DNA of 64,000 nt from Serendipita indica DSM 11827 (Eukaryota > Basidiomycota > Agaricomycetes > Sebacinales > Serendipitaceae): positions 1,984,001-2,048,000 of the forward strand of contig CAJVGD010000002.1 of the NCBI GenBank assembly GCA_910890315.1, in the 5' to 3' direction. Of this stretch, positions 57,687-64,000 are shown piece by piece; within the stretch, counting starts at the first letter, position 1, and every line of letters begins with the position of its first letter. The notes beneath the pieces were generated by a model, which worked only from the letters and a program-made list of their open reading frames with translations, did no database searches and was not told the DNA's origin. The translations under genes and the position numbers were made by a program.

Positions 57687-60600
57687 TCAATGTGCGCCGC
57701 TTCTTCCAATCGCTTTTGCCTTTCCAGACAATGTCGGCAACGCCAAAGAACCCCCTTGCGTAGGAGGGTCCAGGAAACCTGCGCTGATGAGCCAGGATAA
57801 GTAAAGCCCAGCAGTCTCTGCGTCTACAGTCTGTTTCATTGACCCTTGCAATCCGTTCGATTGGAGCAAGGCCTCGGTGTTCTTGATGCTTAGCTCGGGA
57901 GCACGTGTGCTCCTCGGAAGGTCGTCCAATACGAAATGAAGTAGTGGGAAGAGGGCATTATCTTGGGCTTCGAGCACGTGCTGCTCCAGTTTACCGCGCC
58001 ACACCACGTACTCGCATACTGAAACGTCGTAGCCGTAGGCTGCTAATGTTGTGAATAGCTGGTTGAACGTGATTGGGGGCCGTGCAGCGATATGAAGCAC
58101 AGAGACTCCAGACGAGGGAGAGATGCCCGAAAAGGCCACGACGGCAGCGACATAGTCGACAGGGACCATATTGACGGTGTTCGAGATATCTGGGACGAGC
58201 TTGAGTTGGATGCACCCTTTGACTAATCTCCAAATGAAGTCATCTGTATTTGTGACTTCATTCTGTCAGCCATCGTTCATACAGCGGAGGATCATCACTC
58301 ACTTGCAGTTTGGGAGTGACCGAGTACGTATCCCGGCCTCACGATATGTGCTGACATGCCCCGCTTGCCTGCTTCCATGATGAGCTTCTCTGAGACCCAT
58401 TTTGACTGCCCATAGCCGACGCGGAGTTCGTTTCTCGCGCCTTCCAAGTCGTCATCTTCTGGAACGCCATTGCCTGTCGAATCAGACAGCTTGACGTAAT
58501 ACTCTGTGTCAATCGCAGAGGTTGATGACACAAAACTGAAAAGCTTTGGGCGTTTGGCTACTGCTAATTCCATGGCCGTCAACGTCCCAAGCACGTTTGG
58601 ACCACGCAGCTTGGCGTACGGATACACCCAGTGTACCTTTTATATGTCAGCAGCTTGTATACCCAGTGTATGCGATAACTTACGAGTGCACCGTTATGAA
58701 CCACAGAGTGGACGGCCTCGCACAGAGTGTCCCATGTCTCGTTCGAAAGTCCGAAATGAGGCTCGCTCAAATCTCCCGAGACGACCGCCAAGCGGCCTTC
58801 ATCAATCCACGACGCGTGCCATAGTCCTCGGTCATCCATAGAAGAATGAAGCCTCTTAAGCGCATCTTCCTCGTTCTTGCCTCTAACGAGACAAATGACC
58901 TTGGCCACAGTATCAAGGCTCAAGAGGTGCGCGAGTATAAAGCTACCGAGGAACCCAGTACCACCCGTGAGGAACACTGTCAACTTGGTGTCAACGGGAA
59001 GTGATGTGACTGGAGTGTACTTTTCTTGGAGATGAGAAGTACATAGCATGTCCAAGTCTGTGGCATAGGAAATTTCTGCTTTCGTGCTGGGCTGCTCTGG
59101 TGGTGGCCCATTTGTGGCAGTCAGATCATCGTGACGTAACGCATCAATTGCAGACGCAAGGCCTTTGACAGTAGGCTGATCGAAAATAAGGCTGAGCGGT
59201 GCCTCTACAACAAAGGTCTTGCGAATTTCGAATACGAGGCGGGTGGCTAAGATGGAGTGTCCACCAATGTCGAAAAAGTTTTCGTCCAGTGGAATAGGTG
59301 AAGGGCCATTCGGAAGCAATTTGGCCCAGATTTCGGAGAGGGACTTCTGGGTCGGCGTAAGAGAGTTTGCATCGGAGAGCTTTTGCTCTCTGGGTGCTGC
59401 TTGGACGGTGTCCGGGAAAGGAAGTTTGGGTTTGTCGATTTTTCCGTTTGGATTGAGCGGCATCCTGCGCATTGGAACGAATACTGGAAAAGCGTCAGAG
59501 GAGGCCACCATGAAGATTGGCAACTCACGGCTCGGCACGCTGTAAATGGGAAGCTTCTTCTTGAGATACTCTCTCAAGTCCTTGATGAGCCTGCGGTAGC
59601 GCTGGGGTGCAGCCAAGTCGCCCTCCTCGACGACTTCGACGTCACTCATCACGCTGTCGAGATCCGGGCCAGCGAGTGCTACAAAGTAGCTGACGAGCAC
59701 CTTTTCTTCATCCTTGTCTCGTCGTACGAGTGTGACGTTTTCGCGAATGAGTGGATGCTGGCTAAGGTGGGTGTCTATCTCGCCTAGTTCGATACGGAAG
59801 CCACGTATCTTGACCTGGTCATCGGCACGCCCAGTACATTCGACTAGACCATTCGCGTCATAGCGGCCAAGGTCGCCAGTTCGGTACATCCTGTCCCGAA
59901 TGCCTTTCCAGAATTGAGCTTCGGGACCGGGGTTTCCATTTGGTGGAGTGGCAATAGTGTCTGACCATTGGCTTGAACCAAACCAATTGTTGACGAATTT
60001 TTCCGACGATGCCGCTTGGTCCAGATAGCCTTCAGCCAATCCTCCGGAACGAACATAAATCTCTCCGACCTCTCCTACAGCGCAGGGTATTGTGCGGTCA
60101 TTTCGGTTGACGACGAGGAGTTGGACATCAATCATGCCTTGGCCGGCCGGCATGATGTCCTTTTGTGTGGCGAGGAAGCTCGAGTCCTCTGAGAGTGGCG
60201 GAATTGCAAAGTAGGAAACAGCACGTTGCGTCTCGGTTGTCCCATACATATTAATGATGCGCACGTTTGCGGCTAGACTTTGAAGCCGGAGACAATCCCG
60301 CTTGGTGAGGATATCGCCTACGAAGAAGGCATTACGCAAACTTGGAATCTGGCATGTGGCTTGTGCAGAAAGGAGTTGACCCATCGCCGGCGTGAGATGA
60401 GTCACCGTAACTTCGCTTGCCGCCATCCATTCCGCAAGCCTACCGGGCGTGCCAATATCGTCGGCAGTCGGGACGTGCAGCTGCGCTCCAAAGAAGAGTG
60501 GTGTAAACACTGTATACAATGAGCATATATGATCAGTGTCACGGAGCACTTACTATCTCGCTGGATGGGATCATGAGCAATGCCACTCAGCATTGTAAAC

Positions 60601-62115
60601 TTGGAGTCCTCTCCAAGACCAAATCGTTGCCCCATCCACGGGAAGAAGTGAGTGAGACTATAGTGTCTTCCCTTCACTCCCTTCGGAATGCCTGTGCTAC
60701 CGCTTGTGAAGGACAATGTGCCGATGCTGTCTGGACCTAACGGGATTGCTGGATCTGTGTCTGCTAATTGCTCGACGTCCCCGAGACAATTGTCACCAGC
60801 TTCTACCTTGCCAGTGACGGTGGACATTTCGAGCGCCGTAATTTCCGCACAAATTTCAAGCTCTGTATCGATGAATTCTCGTACAGACTTGTGAATTGTG
60901 CCTGCTCCCTTGAGCACAATGAGACCCCTTGGGCGTGCAACTTTGAGATAGATGTTCTGGCGACTAGGTGGGTATGCCGGATCTAGCAATTCGTCATATA
61001 TCAAACCAGAGGAGTTCGAGCAACTGACCGATAACCGAGAAAGTTCCTCCAGCTTTGAGGATGCCCATGACAGCAACGACTAGTTCGACACTTCTGTACG
61101 CATAGACCATGACGACGTCTTCTCGTTTGATGCCACCCGAGATGAGTTTATGAGCGACGATATTTGCGGCTCGTAGGATCATTGAGTAGGTAAAGGTGAC
61201 CCTAATTCCAGCAGGAACGCTTGATTCTATACTTGATTGTACAACGCATGCGCGATCAGGCCACCGCCGGGCATTCGCAGTGAAAATATCTGGAATGGCT
61301 CCTTTCCAGTCGCACCAGTTGAGGTCCGCGGTGGCACTGGGAAGTACCTTTTTCTGGCTTTCTGTGACTAGGGGGATCAAACCTACGGCGTACAAGGGAT
61401 CCTTTGCCACCACGGAAAGGAGCTGGGCAATTTGTTCCAGCATGAACGATATCCTTGCCGAGGTGAATAAGAGAGCATTGTATGATATTCGAAGAGTGAT
61501 CGAGGGAGCCAAAGAATGTCGGGACGACGCTGACTCACGTAGCACAAAGACGGTGAGATCTGTCGTCGGACTGGTGCTCCGAATGAAAGAGCTACCCGAC
61601 CCCTCATCCGTCTCGTCAAAGAACCGTACGCGGAAAAGGGGTCTTTGGGGGCCATCTTGTGCACCCGAGTGCTTGCTCACGGCGCGCAGGACCTCTTCAT
61701 ACGGGACGACGTTGTCCTCTGCTTCACGCTCGGCAAGCTGGATGCGACGGAGGACGGCCCAGAATGGATCATTGGGTTCGACTGGAACGCGTAACAGAAG
61801 CGGATCGGGCGATGCCTGCGAGGACGAGGCGATAAGGAGGTCAGTGTCGCCCGTGTAGCGATGGAGGAGGACGGTGAATGCAGTCAAAAGGCAGTGGAAT
61901 GCAGAAGGAAGTGGTTGGTCCTCGCTATCCGTCTCATCTGTAAAGACTGCAAGCTTGATCAGGGCTTTTGCAGCGACGTCGGGCAGATGGGCCGCAACGG
62001 TGGCATCGACGACACGGTTGACTTGTGGTCTCGGATAGTCGGTAGGAAGAGCGAGTAAGGGAAGGTCTTTCAGACGCTCAGCTGCCGAGACTACACGCTC
62101 TGGGATTCCAGCCAT
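57687..62115 (-). CDS. LYS2: Alpha-aminoadipate reductase (L-aminoadipate-semialdehyde dehydrogenase)
   Basis: Lysine synthesis by the fungal alpha-aminoadipate route: ATP- and NADPH-dependent reduction of alpha-aminoadipate, needing phosphopantetheine. From 62115: MAGIPERVVSAAERLKDLPL, then a condensation-like N-terminal region; an adenylation domain with [58 protein letters not shown] and YRTGDLGRYDANGLVECTGR; a carrier domain with the serine in NFFDIGGHSILATRLVFEI; and a reductase domain with the nucleotide motif VFLTGGTGFLGSFILAHLL, and YGQSKWVSEKL (catalytic Tyr-x3-Lys). Ends near 57687 with AIGRSGAH. All four parts are in the usual order for Lys2. About seven short introns. Divergent from the snurportin-like gene with 41 bp between starts. 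Confidence 0.97.
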
Positions 62116-62156
62116 CGAGGGGGTGGTCCAAGGTTGCTCCTTGCCACCAAATTGTC
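62116..62156. promoter_or_regulatory. Very short divergent promoter, LYS2 / snurportin-like gene
   Basis: The 41 bp between the start codons is the shortest divergent gap in the window; it has a CCA/ACC-rich stretch. No TGACTC (Gcn4) site is present. Confidence 0.4.
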
Positions 62157-63407
62157 ATGGATCCGACTATGCGCAGTCGCTCGTTTAAGATGCCTCCAGT
62201 AGAGGACTCTCAGAATACGAGGCGAATGCGTAGGCTAGAGGAGCAGAAGCGCGTAAGTTTCAAGCTATTCGCCACAGAGAACGGTAACTGAAGATGATTC
62301 GCCAGAGCAGAGCTCTCAAAGTGGAATCAGCGCGCAATGTGGACATATTCGCAGGTCTATCGCTCAATGAGATTGAAATGGAGGAGGAGAAGGCGGTACC
62401 AAAGGCAAAACGACCATCTCGATGGGCTGTAGGTTGCCTAATCTTTGATCATAGTCATTAATCTAAATATAGCTTAGAATGTCGCGATGTATGCGGAACC
62501 ATTGGAGATGAATGGTATGGGACCGGCGCTACCAGACGATTTTGGTACAGCTTGGATCGCAGTAGCCCCAGTTCCAAAGGGAAAGCGTTGCCTTGTGATA
62601 GCGTATAAATCAAATGGACAAGGTATGTGTTTTGTTGCACTCGAAAGCCGCTGAGATACAGGCTCAATACTGCTAGGATCCGTTGTATCTCTAAGAAGGT
62701 AATAGCCCTGAGGTAGAGCTGTGCAAGGAACTAATGTATTGTCAGTCGGCTCAAGGGTAACCAACTGATGAGGTTCCCTTCACGGCTGCCCACAGACACC
62801 ATCTTAGACTGCATCCTAGATGAACATTGGGAGCATAATGGCATATTACACGTACTTGACGTACTGAGATGGCGTGGTCAAGATTATACCCAGTGCGAGG
62901 CAAGTTTCCGGTGAGTTTGATTCCGATGTCCCGCCTCGCTCTGACGTCCACAGGTTCTGGTGTGTAGCTTCTAAACACAGTTTTCGGGCATCGCTGAATG
63001 CACTGTACAGGTGGAGGGACACGAAGATTGCAGAGCTTGAGCCCCCGCAACCCCCGAGTTCTTCCTCGGAGAGGCCGCCCAGATTCTCATATCCGCATGT
63101 TCTTCGGGCGATTCCCTGGTTCCCAAACTTACAAGATCCATTGCTACTCCTCAATACGATTATTCCCCTCGCTCGGACGGGCGTAACTGTGACAGTCCCA
63201 TTGGCGCCCTCTCCCATGTCCGACGAGCCAAACGAACTGGTTGTTCCATGTGCATCAGATGGTATCCTACTGTACGTCGGCGAGTCGTCGTACGAGAAAG
63301 GACCATCGCTCCTCGCGGCTTGGGTGCCTGTTGAGCCCTTTGGTGACGGGCAGGATTCGGCATTGGAAGTGTTTGCGAGGCATGTACAGGCTACCACGTC
63401 AATCTGA
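62157..63407 (+). CDS. Snurportin-1-like snRNP import adaptor
   Basis: Predicted adaptor for importin beta that binds the trimethylguanosine cap of snRNPs and brings them to the nucleus. The start at 62157 (MDPTMRSRSFKMPPVEDSQN) is followed by an Arg/Lys-rich stretch (TRRMRRLEEQKR|MIRQSRALKVES) resembling the importin-beta-binding head. The cap-binding domain shows WIAVAPVPKGKRCLVIAYKS, then across two introns LMRFPSRLPTDTILDCILDE, HVLDVLRWRGQDYTQCEASF, RFWC and later VPCASDGILLYVGESSYEKG, then SLLAAWVPVEPFG. These correspond to KRALIVASRGST, NRFSSLLPGG ... [29 protein letters not shown] and VDGLLFYHK ... LVGWLRP of animal snurportin. Four to five introns. The tail ends TTSI at 63407. Confidence 0.87.
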
Positions 63408-63526
63408 TCAATTTCCCGCGCCGTGAATGGACTTGAGTAGCGCCCGCGGCGGCCTTGACCAACACAGCTTGGGCTGCCATAAAAGTTGGCACCCTTTGAC
63501 CTCTCCCTCTATCCCAACACATTGAG

Positions 63527-64000
63527 ATGGATCCTAAGCTACGCTTTCCAGAGCCTATGGCCTCGCCGGGCACACCAGGAACGATGTACAAGGTCTGTAT
63601 ATGAATAGCGCCAGTTCCAAGATGAAACTCATGGACGCGGAAAGGAGCGGGAGAGTCAGGTAAACCCCTCGGAAGTCGTTCAGAACGATCAAGAAGCAGC
63701 CCCAAAACAATGGACCCCGTTTCTCTTGACGCCTCAGGTTCCAGCCGTCTTAGCCGCGCTAATGGTGCTGGCGGCGATCGCGCTCCAAGTGAGACAGAAT
63801 CAAGAATGCGAGAGATCCCTCTAAATGAATTGAATAGGTTGGTAACTATGCAATCATAAAAAATAACGGATGGCAATTGCCTCCGCTGACTGTGAGGGGG
63901 AAGGATTATATTCATTACGCATATACATGGTATGTATCATTGATTTGAATATTTTCGAGGCTGAATATTGTAGGATACCCGTTGTATTGGTGATGGTGAG
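63527..64000 (+). CDS. Unrecognised membrane protein, 5' part (runs off the right edge)
   Basis: Partial gene. From the ATG at 63527: MDPKLRFPEPMASPGTPGTM, intron 63593-63644 (52 nt), then ERESQVNPSEVVQNDQEAAP and WTPFLLTPQVPAVLAALMVL-AAIALQ, a likely membrane helix. After a second intron of about 50 nt comes VGNYAIIKNNGWQLPPLTV and YIHYAYTW, then a third intron (GTATGT to TATTGTAG) leading into IPVVLVMV at the window end. Intron borders and frames agree, so a gene is well supported. It looks like the start of a multi-pass membrane protein; the family cannot be named from this part. Confidence 0.7.

Noticed and set aside
57687-62115. LYS2 as part of a secondary-metabolite NRPS cluster
   Set aside because: The domain set and motifs are those of the housekeeping alpha-aminoadipate reductase, and no tailoring or transport genes of a cluster lie next to it.
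62846-63397. A 183-codon open frame on the minus strand
   Set aside because: It is antisense to the snurportin-like gene, whose motifs are clear on the + strand.
63391-63915. A 174-codon open frame on the minus strand
   Set aside because: The + strand carries consistent exons with good splice sites and a membrane helix in the same interval; the minus frame has no recognisable feature.

Overview
The window is compact, gene-dense nuclear DNA of a filamentous basidiomycete. Genes are cut by many GT-AG introns of about 40-56 nt, intergenic gaps are short, and the gene set is fungal: Zn2Cys6 regulators, calcineurin A, a TOK-type K+ channel, alpha-aminoadipate reductase, a Rho1 GEF with a CNH domain, and Ser-rich cupredoxin and other secreted proteins. 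An Agaricomycete, perhaps a Rhizoctonia/Ceratobasidium-like fungus, is my best guess; protein style and intron style point there but I ran no database search. I found no transposon, virus-like element, rRNA gene, convincing tRNA gene or CRISPR array.

Layout. 1-8.9 kb: housekeeping genes, namely a NASP/Hif1-type histone chaperone (cut by the window edge), PAF1, a TFIIIC subunit, a possible APC13, RRP4 and PRO2. 9-23.5 kb: two related zinc-cluster regulators in opposite orientation, enclosing a TRAPPC12-like gene and a large ROM2-like RhoGEF. 23.6-32.1 kb: a METTL2/TRM140 tRNA methyltransferase, an MFS sugar transporter, two unrecognised genes and a bZIP regulator. 32.4-37.4 kb: THG1, a pseudouridine synthase, a derlin and a coiled-coil protein. 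37.5-46.5 kb: a TOK1-like channel, aspartate kinase HOM3, mitoribosomal protein mL41 and a ChAPs/exomer subunit. 46.5-53.2 kb: the loosest stretch, with a secreted cupredoxin, GPN2 and a secreted Cys-containing protein. 53.2-64 kb: calcineurin A, a secreted M28 peptidase, LYS2, a snurportin-1-like protein and the start of a membrane protein.

Most genes are unlinked housekeeping functions rather than one pathway. The recurring theme is compaction: six divergent pairs have start codons 41-90 bp apart, one convergent pair overlaps at its stop codons, and several other convergent pairs are 23-43 bp apart. PRO2, HOM3 and LYS2 are amino-acid biosynthesis genes but are far from each other.

The most interesting observations are: a RhoGEF with two tandem DH domains sharing two intron positions; 7-nt micro-exons inside the zinc-cluster DNA-binding domains of the two paralogous regulators; likely GC-AG introns in mL41 and the M28 peptidase, where they restore conserved family motifs; an internally duplicated domain in an unrecognised secreted protein; and an apparent one-base frameshift in the cupredoxin gene. 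No wholly new multi-gene system is evident. Exon limits were worked out by hand and are approximate unless given.
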